Positions 48,072 through 54,722 of a stretch of 64,000 nucleotides of DNA are shown piece by piece. The notes under the pieces are model-generated. The model saw nothing but the letters and a program-made list of their open reading frames with translations, was not told where the DNA came from and made no database searches. The stretch's first letter is position 1; each line of letters opens with the position of its first letter. The position numbers and the translations under genes are program-made. Source of the stretch: Actinoplanes italicus (GTDB lineage: Bacteria > Actinomycetota > Actinomycetes > Mycobacteriales > Micromonosporaceae); NCBI RefSeq assembly GCF_003001815.1, contig NZ_PVMZ01000039.1, forward strand, positions 1-64,000. The letters run 5' to 3'.

Positions 48072-50666
48072 GTGCATGTCGGGATCCTGGAACGCGTCGA
48101 CGGGCAGCCGCTGGAGTTGCTGGTGGGCGCGTTCACCGCCAGCCCGGTGCCCAAGGTCGTCGTCAGCCTGGCCGAGGGCGAGGTGGGACGGTTCGTCGCG
48201 GTCAACCGGGCGTTCAGCGACCTCGTCGGATACGGCCATCACGAGCTGGTCGGGCAGTCGTCGCTGCTCGTGGTCGCGGCCGAGGACCGGGCCGTGGTCG
48301 ACGGGCTCTTCGACGGAATGGTCCGCGGCGAGATCCGCGAGGCGGTGATCGAGCGGGTCCTGGTCCGCCGCGACGGCTCCCGGGTGTGGATCTCGTCCCG
48401 GAACTTCCTCGGCCACGACCACGCCGGGCGGTCGTTCCTGATCGCCGAGGTGGTCGACAGCGGCAGCCGGCGGGCGCCGGCCGACAGCGAGGCCTGGTTC
48501 CGGTCGCTGGTCGAGGCGTCCCCGATCGGCACGGCGGTGCTCGACGGCGACGGTCACTGGGTGCCGGCGAGCCCGGACCTGCTGGCGCTCACCACGCTCG
48601 ACGGGACGGTGCTGCGGGTCAACGCGGCCTGGCAGCGGCTACTCGGCTGGTCCGAGGACGACCTGGTGGGTACGAGACTGTCCGCGCTGCGGCATCCCGA
48701 CGAGGTGGCGGCGGCAGACGGCCCCGGCGCGGGGACCTTCCGGTACCGGGCCAGGGACGGCGGATACCGGTGGGTGCACTGGTCGGGCACGGTCGTCGCG
48801 GACCAGCAGGTGGTCATGGCGACCGGGCGGGACGTCACCGACGCGGTCACGGCCGAGCGGTCCGCGGCCCGGGAGGCGGACCGGCTGCGCGCCACCATCC
48901 GGGTCCAGCGGGAGATCAGCGCGGTGGCCGCCGATCGCGACGAGGTACTCCGGCTCATCGCTGACCGTACCCTCGAGGTGATCTCGACCGGCGAAGCCGC
49001 GTCGGTCCATCTCACCGACCCGGACGGGCAGGCCATGCGGATGGTCGCCGCCACCGGGGGCCTCGCCGACGGCGACCCTCAGCTGCTCACCCTGCTGGCC
49101 GACGCGGCCATGACGGCGATCACCGGCCAGGTCGAGGACGTGACCGCCCGCCGGGCCGCCGAGTCCGAGCTGCGCCGCCAGGCCCGCCTGCTCGAGCTGA
49201 TCCCGGCCGCCGTGATCGTGCGCGACCTCGACGGTGTGATCCGCTGGTGGAACGCGGGAGCGACGGCTCTGTACGGGTGGCCGCTCTCCGCCGCCACCGG
49301 CAAGCCCGTGGACCGGCTGCTGGTCACCGCGTTCGACGGTCACGACACCGCCGCCGGGCAGCGTGAGCACCTGGAGCGCGAGGGATCCTGGGAGGGGCAG
49401 CTGCAGCACGTCACGGCCGGCGGGCGTACGCTCACCGTGCTCAGCCGCCAGGTCCTTCACCAGCCCGAACCGGGCTCCGACGGCCGCCGCGAACCGCCTC
49501 AGGTCCTCGAGATCAACACCGACGTGACCGCGGCCCGCGACGCCGAGGTCGCCCTCGCCGAGAGCGAGCAGCGGTTGCGTGCCCAGTTCGACAACTCCGC
49601 GGCCGGGCAGGTCATCCGCGCGCTCGACGGCACCCTGATCGCGGTCAACCCGGCGTTCGCCGGGATGCTCGGGTACACCGTCGGCGAGCTGACCGGCACC
49701 GCCGAGACGGACCTGCTCGACCCGGCCGACCACCGCGACTACCAGCGCCTGACCGCCGGTCTGTTCGCCGGGGAGGCGGACTCGTACACGCGGGAGGGCC
49801 TGCTCCGGCACGCCGGCGGGCACCGGGTCGACACCGAGGCCACCATCTCGCTGGTCCGCGACGACAGCGGACGGCCGAAGCACCTCATCGGCGTGTTCAC
49901 CGACATCAGCGGCCGCCGCACCGCCGAACGCGCCCGGGACAACGCGGCGGCCGTGCTCGCCGAGCGCAACACCGAACTCGAGGCCGCCAACCAGCTGAAA
50001 CTCGACATCATCGGCATGCTGGGCCACGAGATCGGCAACCCGCTGACCACCATCCAGGGCCACGCCGAGATCCTCGCCGACGACTGGGCCGGCCTTGACG
50101 ACCGGCGCCGCACCCGCGCGATCGACGCCATCGGACGGCAGGCCACCAGGCTCGACACGATCGTCCGCGAGGTCCTCGCCATGGTCACCATCGACGCGGG
50201 TTCGATCCGCGCCGACCGCCACGAGCTGTCCGTCCGCGAGGAGGTGGCCCGCGCCCTCGACGACGAGCTGGTGCCGGTCTACGGCGAGGACGTGCGGGTG
50301 CTCTTCTCCCCCGGCCACCTGCAGCAGATCCTGGTGAACCTGCTGTCCAACGCGGCCAAGTACGGCGGCGGCGCGACCGCCGTGCACATCGGCCGCAGCG
50401 AGCGGCTGGTGCACGTGACCGTCGAGGACGGCGGTCCCGGCGTGCCCGAGCAGTTCCGCGACCGCCTGTTCGACCGGCTCACCCGCGCCGAACGCGACGC
50501 CACCAGCGTCAGGGGCACCGGCCTGGGCCTGTACATCGTCCGTGGCCTGGCCCGCGCCAACCACGGCGAGGTGCACCACGAGCCGAACCCGGCCGGCGGC
50601 TCCCGGTTCATCGTCGATCTGGAACCGGCTTCCCTCTGCGAGGGTGGCGCGCGGGGTTCATCCTGA
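48072..50666 (+). CDS. Multi-PAS sensor histidine kinase with shortened GAF segment
   Basis: A kinase of about 864 residues, paralogous to the one at 42403. PAS domains lie at about residues 10-135 (LLVGAFTASPVPKVVVSLAEGEVGRFVAVNRAFSDLVGY), 140-265, 375-500 and 505-625. Between the second and third is a remnant of the GAF domain: ADRDEVLRLIADRTLEVISTGEAASVHLTDPDG jumps to GGLADGDPQLLTLLADAAMTA, about 75 residues shorter than in the paralogue. The kinase core has IIGMLGHEIGNPLTTIQG, NLLSNAAKYGGG and GTGLGLYIVRGLA. The start is uncertain; GTG 48072 is a best guess because no ATG lies in frame before the PAS region. It is followed after 4 bp by the YccF-like gene. Confidence 0.85.
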   Translation: MHVGILERVDGQPLELLVGAFTASPVPKVVVSLAEGEVGRFVAVNRAFSDLVGYGHHELVGQSSLLVVAAEDRAVVDGLFDGMVRGEIREAVIERVLVRRDGSRVWISSRNFLGHDHAGRSFLIAEVVDSGSRRAPADSEAWFRSLVEASPIGTAVLDGDGHWVPASPDLLALTTLDGTVLRVNAAWQRLLGWSEDDLVGTRLSALRHPDEVAAADGPGAGTFRYRARDGGYRWVHWSGTVVADQQVVMATGRDVTDAVTAERSAAREADRLRATIRVQREISAVAADRDEVLRLIADRTLEVISTGEAASVHLTDPDGQAMRMVAATGGLADGDPQLLTLLADAAMTAITGQVEDVTARRAAESELRRQARLLELIPAAVIVRDLDGVIRWWNAGATALYGWPLSAATGKPVDRLLVTAFDGHDTAAGQREHLEREGSWEGQLQHVTAGGRTLTVLSRQVLHQPEPGSDGRREPPQVLEINTDVTAARDAEVALAESEQRLRAQFDNSAAGQVIRALDGTLIAVNPAFAGMLGYTVGELTGTAETDLLDPADHRDYQRLTAGLFAGEADSYTREGLLRHAGGHRVDTEATISLVRDDSGRPKHLIGVFTDISGRRTAERARDNAAAVLAERNTELEAANQLKLDIIGMLGHEIGNPLTTIQGHAEILADDWAGLDDRRRTRAIDAIGRQATRLDTIVREVLAMVTIDAGSIRADRHELSVREEVARALDDELVPVYGEDVRVLFSPGHLQQILVNLLSNAAKYGGGATAVHIGRSERLVHVTVEDGGPGVPEQFRDRLFDRLTRAERDATSVRGTGLGLYIVRGLARANHGEVHHEPNPAGGSRFIVDLEPASLCEGGARGSS

Positions 50667-50670
50667 GGAG

Positions 50671-51051
50671 GTGCGCCTGATCCTCAATGTCCTGTGGTTC
50701 ATCTTCGGCAGCGGATTCGTCCTGGCGATCGGGTACGGCGTGGCCGCGCTGATCTGCTTCGCCCTGATCGTCACCATCCCGTTCGGCGTGGCCTCGCTGC
50801 GCCTGGCCGTCTACTCCCTGTGGCCGTTCGGCCGCACCGTGGTGAGCCGCCCCAGCGCCGGCGTCGCCTCGGGCGTCGCCAACGTCCTGTGGGTCGTGCT
50901 GGCCGGATGGTGGCTGGCCCTGACCCACCTGGTCGCCGGGATCGCCCAGTGCGTGACGATCATCGGCATCCCCTTCGGCATCGCCAACTTCAAGCTGGTG
51001 CCGGTCGCGTTCTGGCCGTTGGGCCGCGAGATCATCGACCTCGGCGACTAG
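50671..51051 (+). CDS. YccF-domain membrane protein
   Basis: A 126-residue membrane protein with the twofold YccF (DUF307) pattern: LNVLWFIFGSGFVLAIGYGVAALICFALIVTIPFGVASLRLAVYSLWPFGRTV, then NVLWVVLAGWWLALTHLVAGIAQCVTIIGIPFGIANFKLVPVAFWPLGREI. The IPFG and FWPLGR/LWPFGR motifs are repeated once in each half. GTG 50671 starts the protein right after TGAGGAG; the spacing is short. The gene follows the kinase stop by 4 bp. The function of the family is not known. Confidence 0.9.
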   Translation: MRLILNVLWFIFGSGFVLAIGYGVAALICFALIVTIPFGVASLRLAVYSLWPFGRTVVSRPSAGVASGVANVLWVVLAGWWLALTHLVAGIAQCVTIIGIPFGIANFKLVPVAFWPLGREIIDLGD

Positions 51052-51082
51052 CCTCGCGGCCGGCCGCCCTCCACTCGCCAAC

Positions 51083-51124
51083 CTTGTGGGGTTCGGGTCG
51101 CTTCCGCGGCCGATCCGCACAAGA
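51083..51124. repeat. Copy 1 of a 42-bp inverted element (CTTGTG-N29-CACAAGA)
   Basis: CTTGTGGGGTTCGGGTCG at 51083-51100 and CACAAGA at 51118-51124. The element lies in the short gap between two converging genes. Copy 2 at 54067-54108 has the same arms and spacing and shares 17 of the first 18 bases. Confidence 0.7.
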
Positions 51125-51147
51125 CCTGTGACAGCGGCGACAAGCGT

Positions 51148-52020
51148 TCATCGGCGCTGGGTCAGCCAGCGCATCACGTCGAGGGCGTGTGAGGCCGGGT
51201 CCGGGATCGGATGAAAGACGTGCTCGACGCGGTCGTCGGTGACGATCAGGGTGAGGCGTTCGTAGACGGTCAGGTCGCCGTCGGTCCGGGTCGGCAGGGC
51301 GGTCGCGGCGGCCAGGGTCAGCTTCGGGTCGGGGATCAGCGGGTACGGCAGGCGCAGGCGGTGGGCGAGTTCGCGCTGGTAGCCCGTGGACTGGGCGGAC
51401 AGGCCGTACACCCGGGCCGCGCCGGCGGCGAGCAGTTCGGCGTGGTGGTCGCGCAGCCAGCTGTCCCGGCTGCGGGCGCCGTGCACCTCGAGCAGGCCGC
51501 GCGGCAGATCGACGCCGGGACGACCGGTCAACGGGTAGACGAACACCACGGTCCGGCCGGGGCCGAGCGCGTCCAGGGCGACCGGCCGCCCGTCGCTGGC
51601 GTAGAAGTGCAGCCCCGGCAGCGGCTTGCCGACCAGCTCGGCCGGGTCGGTGCCGGGCGCGGGTGGGCCGGTCACGATGCGGTGAGCGGCGGCGTCGATG
51701 CGGGCGTCGAGGGCCTCCCGCTGGGCGGTCAGCTCGCCGATCCGCTCCTGGAGGCTGCTGACGGTGCTGCGGAACGTGGCCACGGCGGCCGCGCACACGT
51801 CGTCGTCGTTGGCGATCGACTCGACGAACGGGCGGGTTTCCTCGACGGACAGGCCCAGGGCCATCAGCTCGCGGATCTGCGCGACCTGCCGTTCGGCGAT
51901 CGGCTCGTAGTCACGGTAGCCGTTACCCAGCCGCCGGGGCACGACCAGCCCGGCCTCCTCGTAGTAACGCAACGCCCGGATCGTCGTCCCGGTCCGGCGC
52001 GCCAACTCCCCCACTCGCAT
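51148..52020 (-). CDS. MerR-family regulator fused to a peroxiredoxin-like domain lacking the peroxidatic cysteine
   Basis: A 290-residue two-domain protein. Residues 1-115 are a MerR regulator (MRVGELARRTGTTIRALRYYEEAGLV...YRDYEPIAERQVAQIREL, then a coiled dimerisation helix VSSLQERIGELTAQREALDARID). Residues about 130-285 match AhpC/BCP-type peroxiredoxins (VGKPLPGLHFYASDGRPVALDALGPGRTVVFVYPLTGRPG...YGLSAQSTGYQRELAHRLRLPYPLIPDP). Where the peroxidatic motif PGCT is expected, the sequence reads PGVD, and the domain has no cysteine at all; the only Cys is in DDDVCAAA of the MerR part. It is therefore more likely a sensor or scaffold than a peroxidase. It is divergent from enolase, with a MerR-type dyad in between. 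Confidence 0.88.
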   Translation of the reverse strand: MRVGELARRTGTTIRALRYYEEAGLVVPRRLGNGYRDYEPIAERQVAQIRELMALGLSVEETRPFVESIANDDDVCAAAVATFRSTVSSLQERIGELTAQREALDARIDAAAHRIVTGPPAPGTDPAELVGKPLPGLHFYASDGRPVALDALGPGRTVVFVYPLTGRPGVDLPRGLLEVHGARSRDSWLRDHHAELLAAGAARVYGLSAQSTGYQRELAHRLRLPYPLIPDPKLTLAAATALPTRTDGDLTVYERLTLIVTDDRVEHVFHPIPDPASHALDVMRWLTQRR

Positions 52021-52026
52021 CCCGAA

Positions 52027-52049
52027 ACCCTAAACCCGCACCTCAGGGT
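52027..52049. promoter_or_regulatory. Candidate MerR-type operator
   Basis: ACCCTAAACC and ACCTCAGGGT form an imperfect dyad (outer ACCCT/AGGGT) of 23 bp, starting 7 bp before the merR start codon. Its size and position suit a MerR-family site over the regulator's own promoter. Confidence 0.45.
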
Positions 52050-52137
52050 ACGGGTCAACGTGTCACTTCTCGCGATGACAACACCTCGTGCGGACGGCCA
52101 CGCTTTCCCCCGTACAAGCGAAAGGGGTTGATCGAGA

Positions 52138-53448
52138 ATGACAGCCATCAGCCGGGTCGCCGGGCGGCAGATCCTGGACAGCCGGGGGAATCCCACCGTC
52201 GAGGTGGACGTGGTGCTCGCGAACGGTGCGACCGGACGCGCGGCCGTCCCGTCGGGAGCGTCCACGGGCGCCAACGAGGCGGTCGAGTTACGCGACGGCG
52301 ATCCGGACCGGTTCCACGGCAAGGGTGTCAGCCGGGCGGTCGCCGCGGTGAACGGTGAGCTCGCCACGGCTCTGACCGGCCTCGACGCCGAGGAGCAGGC
52401 GCTGATCGACGCCACGATGATCGAGCTGGACGGTACGAAGGACAAGAGCCGTCTCGGCGCGAACGCGATCCTCGGCGTCTCGCTGGCCGTGGTGAAGGCC
52501 GCCGCGGCCGCGCACCGGCAGCCGCTGTACCGCTACGTCGGCGGGGTCGGCGCGCGGCTGCTGCCGGTGCCGATGATGAACATCGTCAACGGTGGCGCGC
52601 ACGCCGGCAACCCGCTCGACTTCCAGGAGTTCATGATCGCGCCGGTGGGCGCGCCCACGTTCTCCGAGGCGGTACGGATGGGCTCCGAGGTGTTCCACAC
52701 GCTGCGCAAGCAGCTGGCCGCGGCCGGGCACAGCACCAACGTCGGCGACGAGGGCGGGTTCGCGCCGGACTTCACCGACGCCGACGAGGCGCTGCGGTTC
52801 GTGGTGAGCGCCATCGAGGACTCCGGCTACCGTCCCGGCGCCGACATCACGGTCTGCCTCGATCCGGCCAGTTCCGAGTTCTTCCACGACGGGGCCTATG
52901 TGTACGCCGGCGAGAAGCGCACCCGCAGCGTGGACGAGCACATCGCGTACCTGCTGGACCTGGCCGGCCGGTACCCGATCAGCTCGATCGAGGACCCGAT
53001 GGCCGAGGACGACTTCACCGGCTGGAAGCGGCTCACCGCGAAGGCCGGCGACCGGCTGCAGCTGGTCGGCGACGACGTGTTCTGCACCGACGCCGACCGT
53101 CTGACCAGCGGTATCGAGGGTGGGTACGCCAACGCGATCCTGGTGAAGGTCAACCAGATCGGCACGCTCACCGAGACCCTGCGCACGGTCGACACCGCGC
53201 ACCGGGCCGGGTACCGGGTGGTGATGTCACACCGATCCGGCGAGACCGAGGACACCACGATCGCCGATCTGGCCGTCGCGACCGGGTGCGGGCAGATCAA
53301 GACCGGTTCGCTGTCGCGCAGTGACCGGACCGCGAAGTACAACCAGCTGATCCGTATCGAGGAGGAGCTGGGCCGGGCCGCCGCCTACGCCGGCCGGGCC
53401 GACCGGGCGATCGACGCGAACAGGAATCCGCAGTTCAGGACGGTGTAG
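52138..53448 (+). CDS. eno: Enolase
   Basis: A 436-residue enolase, converting 2-phosphoglycerate to phosphoenolpyruvate in glycolysis. It starts with ISRVAGRQILDSRGNPTVEVDVVLANG and has PSGASTGANEAVELRDGD, MNIVNGGAHAGNPLDFQEFMI, the catalytic glutamate region VGDEGGFAPDF, magnesium ligands in CLDPASSEFF, SSIEDPMAEDD and LVGDDVFCTD, and the signature ILVKVNQIGTLTET with SHRSGETEDTTIADLAV. Its length is normal. GGGG 12 bases upstream of ATG 52138 gives a moderate ribosome binding site. It may be an additional copy, since it lies away from other glycolytic genes. The 3' end overlaps the next, converging gene by 64 bp. Confidence 0.96.
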   Translation: MTAISRVAGRQILDSRGNPTVEVDVVLANGATGRAAVPSGASTGANEAVELRDGDPDRFHGKGVSRAVAAVNGELATALTGLDAEEQALIDATMIELDGTKDKSRLGANAILGVSLAVVKAAAAAHRQPLYRYVGGVGARLLPVPMMNIVNGGAHAGNPLDFQEFMIAPVGAPTFSEAVRMGSEVFHTLRKQLAAAGHSTNVGDEGGFAPDFTDADEALRFVVSAIEDSGYRPGADITVCLDPASSEFFHDGAYVYAGEKRTRSVDEHIAYLLDLAGRYPISSIEDPMAEDDFTGWKRLTAKAGDRLQLVGDDVFCTDADRLTSGIEGGYANAILVKVNQIGTLTETLRTVDTAHRAGYRVVMSHRSGETEDTTIADLAVATGCGQIKTGSLSRSDRTAKYNQLIRIEEELGRAAAYAGRADRAIDANRNPQFRTV

Positions 53449-54038
53449 CCGACGATCAGCCAGGTCATCGGGCCGGGACCGGCAGCGGCGGCCACCGCGA
53501 TCACGGTCACCTTGAAGCCGTGGTCGCGGACCATCTTCACGGCCTGGACCGGCCACGCCCGCGACGGCAGCAGACTGAGGTTCGCGCCGTCGCGGGCCAG
53601 CACCGACGTCACCATGGAGATCATCCAGCTCGCGGCGAACAGGGCCACCAGCCAGGCCGGTGCGCCACCGGCGAGTATCACGACGGAGATGACCAATCCG
53701 ATCTGTACGGCCACGTCCACCAGCACGTCGAGCCGCCCACCCGCCTCGGAGGCGACGCCGGTGACCCGGGCCAGCTGACCGTCCGCACAGTCGGCGAGGT
53801 AGGCGGCCTGCCACGACAGCCACGCCATCGCCGCCGCTGCCGGGGTCGCGGCGACGACGAGCGCCGAGCCCGCGACCCCGAGCACCAGGTTGACCAGGGT
53901 GAGCGCGAAGGGTCGCAGCCCGAGCCGGTGAGCCAGCACCCCGAGGTGAGCCGCGATCGGATAGTTCACTCGTCGGGTGAAGAGCCCGGCGTCGGGCCGG
54001 GCCGCCCGCCGGAAGTCCTCACTGCGCGTTCTCTCCAC
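53385..54038 (-). CDS. CDP-alcohol phosphatidyltransferase family membrane protein
   Basis: A 217-residue integral membrane enzyme that joins a CDP-linked lipid or alcohol to a second alcohol in phospholipid synthesis. The family signature is clear: ADCADGQLARVTGVASEAGGRLDVLVDV, with all four aspartates of DxxDGxxAR...GxxxDxxxD. About five helices follow. The start is placed at GTG 54038; the frame is open to an ATG at 54125, but that would run through the inverted repeat element at 54067-54108. Its substrate cannot be read. The 3' end lies inside the end of enolase. Confidence 0.85.
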   Translation of the reverse strand: MERTRSEDFRRAARPDAGLFTRRVNYPIAAHLGVLAHRLGLRPFALTLVNLVLGVAGSALVVAATPAAAAMAWLSWQAAYLADCADGQLARVTGVASEAGGRLDVLVDVAVQIGLVISVVILAGGAPAWLVALFAASWMISMVTSVLARDGANLSLLPSRAWPVQAVKMVRDHGFKVTVIAVAAAAGPGPMTWLIVGYTVLNCGFLFASIARSARPA

Positions 54039-54066
54039 CGCGCGATCATCGCCCTCCCCCGCAGTT

Positions 54067-54108
54067 CTTGTGAGGTTCGGGTCGGCCCGGCGGCGCGATT
54101 TCACAAGA
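54067..54108. repeat. Copy 2 of the 42-bp inverted element (CTTGTG-N29-CACAAGA)
   Basis: CTTGTGAGGTTCGGGTCG at 54067-54084 and CACAAGA at 54102-54108, spaced exactly as in the copy at 51083-51124. It lies between the phosphatidyltransferase and the AlpA-like gene. Confidence 0.7.
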
Positions 54109-54150
54109 TCTCGCGGCTCCCTCATGGGCAGGGGCGAAGATGATCACTAC

Positions 54151-54170
54151 TAGTCCTTGGACTATAGTCC
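54151..54170 (+). promoter_or_regulatory. Palindromic operator/promoter before the AlpA-like gene
   Basis: GGACTATAGTCC (54159-54170) is a perfect 12-bp palindrome five bases before the start codon, and TAGTCC also occurs at 54151-54156 as a further half-site. TATAGT may serve as a -10 box, giving a very short leader. Confidence 0.6.
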
Positions 54171-54175
54171 CTTGC

Positions 54176-54403
54176 ATGGCCCAGCGTATCTATCTCGTCG
54201 GCCCCACCGAGGTGGGAAAGATCCTCGGCAACCTCAGCCGCCAGCGCGTCTACCAGATCACCATCCAGCCGGACTTCCCCGAGCCCGTCGCCGAACTGGC
54301 GCAGGGCAAGGTGTGGCTCGGCGAACAGGTAGAGGCGTGGGCCGCCAACAGACGGGTGCGGATCGCCAAGCCCCGGCGGAGCTCACCGGCGACCGAGCAG
54401 TAG
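54176..54403 (+). CDS. AlpA-like small winged-helix DNA-binding protein
   Basis: A 75-residue protein that consists of little more than one AlpA/MerR-like DNA-binding domain: YLVGPTEVGKILGNLSRQRVYQITIQPDFPEPVAELAQGKVWLGEQVEAWAANRRVR. The pattern SRQRVYQI...DFPEPVAEL...VWLGEQVEAWA is that of small actinomycete excisionase-like regulators. The basic tail (RIAKPRRSSPATEQ) may contact DNA. ATG 54176 lies just after a palindrome, so autoregulation is likely. No integrase is nearby, so an excisionase role has no support here. Confidence 0.8.
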   Translation: MAQRIYLVGPTEVGKILGNLSRQRVYQITIQPDFPEPVAELAQGKVWLGEQVEAWAANRRVRIAKPRRSSPATEQ

Positions 54404-54414
54404 CCCGGCGGGCC

Positions 54415-54600
54415 CTACGGGTCCAGCCACAGGTGCCCGGGGACCCGTGAGGTCTCCGCAAGCTCGTCGACGAACGCCCGGAACGACGGTTACTCCGGCG
54501 TGAGAACCCAGTCCGGCGGGGTGGCGGACGGGCCGGTCAGCCAGGCCGACAGTTCCTGGAGTCCGTCCGGCCCGCCCGAACCACCCCGCCACACCACGCC
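54415..54600 (-). pseudogene. Candidate decayed gene fragment with an in-frame stop
   Basis: Read leftward from 54600, one frame encodes DGLQELSAWLTGPSATPPDWVLTPE, then TAA, then PSFRAFVDELAETSRVPGHLWLDP and a TAG stop. Both parts have protein-like composition and GC-rich third positions in the same frame, as if one small gene had acquired a stop codon. I see no start codon with a ribosome binding site and do not recognise the family. The evidence is composition only. Confidence 0.35.
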
Positions 54601-54650
54601 CGGAACCCGGCCCGACAAACGCGGTGCCCAGGGCGGGGCGACGGGACTCA

Positions 54651-54693
54651 TTGACATGTTTCTTTTGTTACGCGGATTATGGGAGCGCTCCCA
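54651..54693 (+). promoter_or_regulatory. Promoter with perfect CebR operator before the glycoside hydrolase
   Basis: TTGACA (54651-54656) and GATTAT (54675-54680) are 18 bp apart, and TGGGAGCGCTCCCA (54680-54693), identical to the CebR operator of streptomycetes, overlaps the -10 end and the likely transcription start. CebR is released by cellobiose or cello-oligosaccharides, so the gene is expected to be induced by cellulose breakdown. Confidence 0.85.
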
Positions 54694-54722
54694 ACATCAT
54701 CCCCACGTCAGCGGAGACTCTC

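Noticed and set aside
54176..54403. Integrative element or prophage end at the AlpA-like gene
   Set aside because: No integrase, tRNA gene, attachment repeats or phage structural genes were found in the surrounding sequence.
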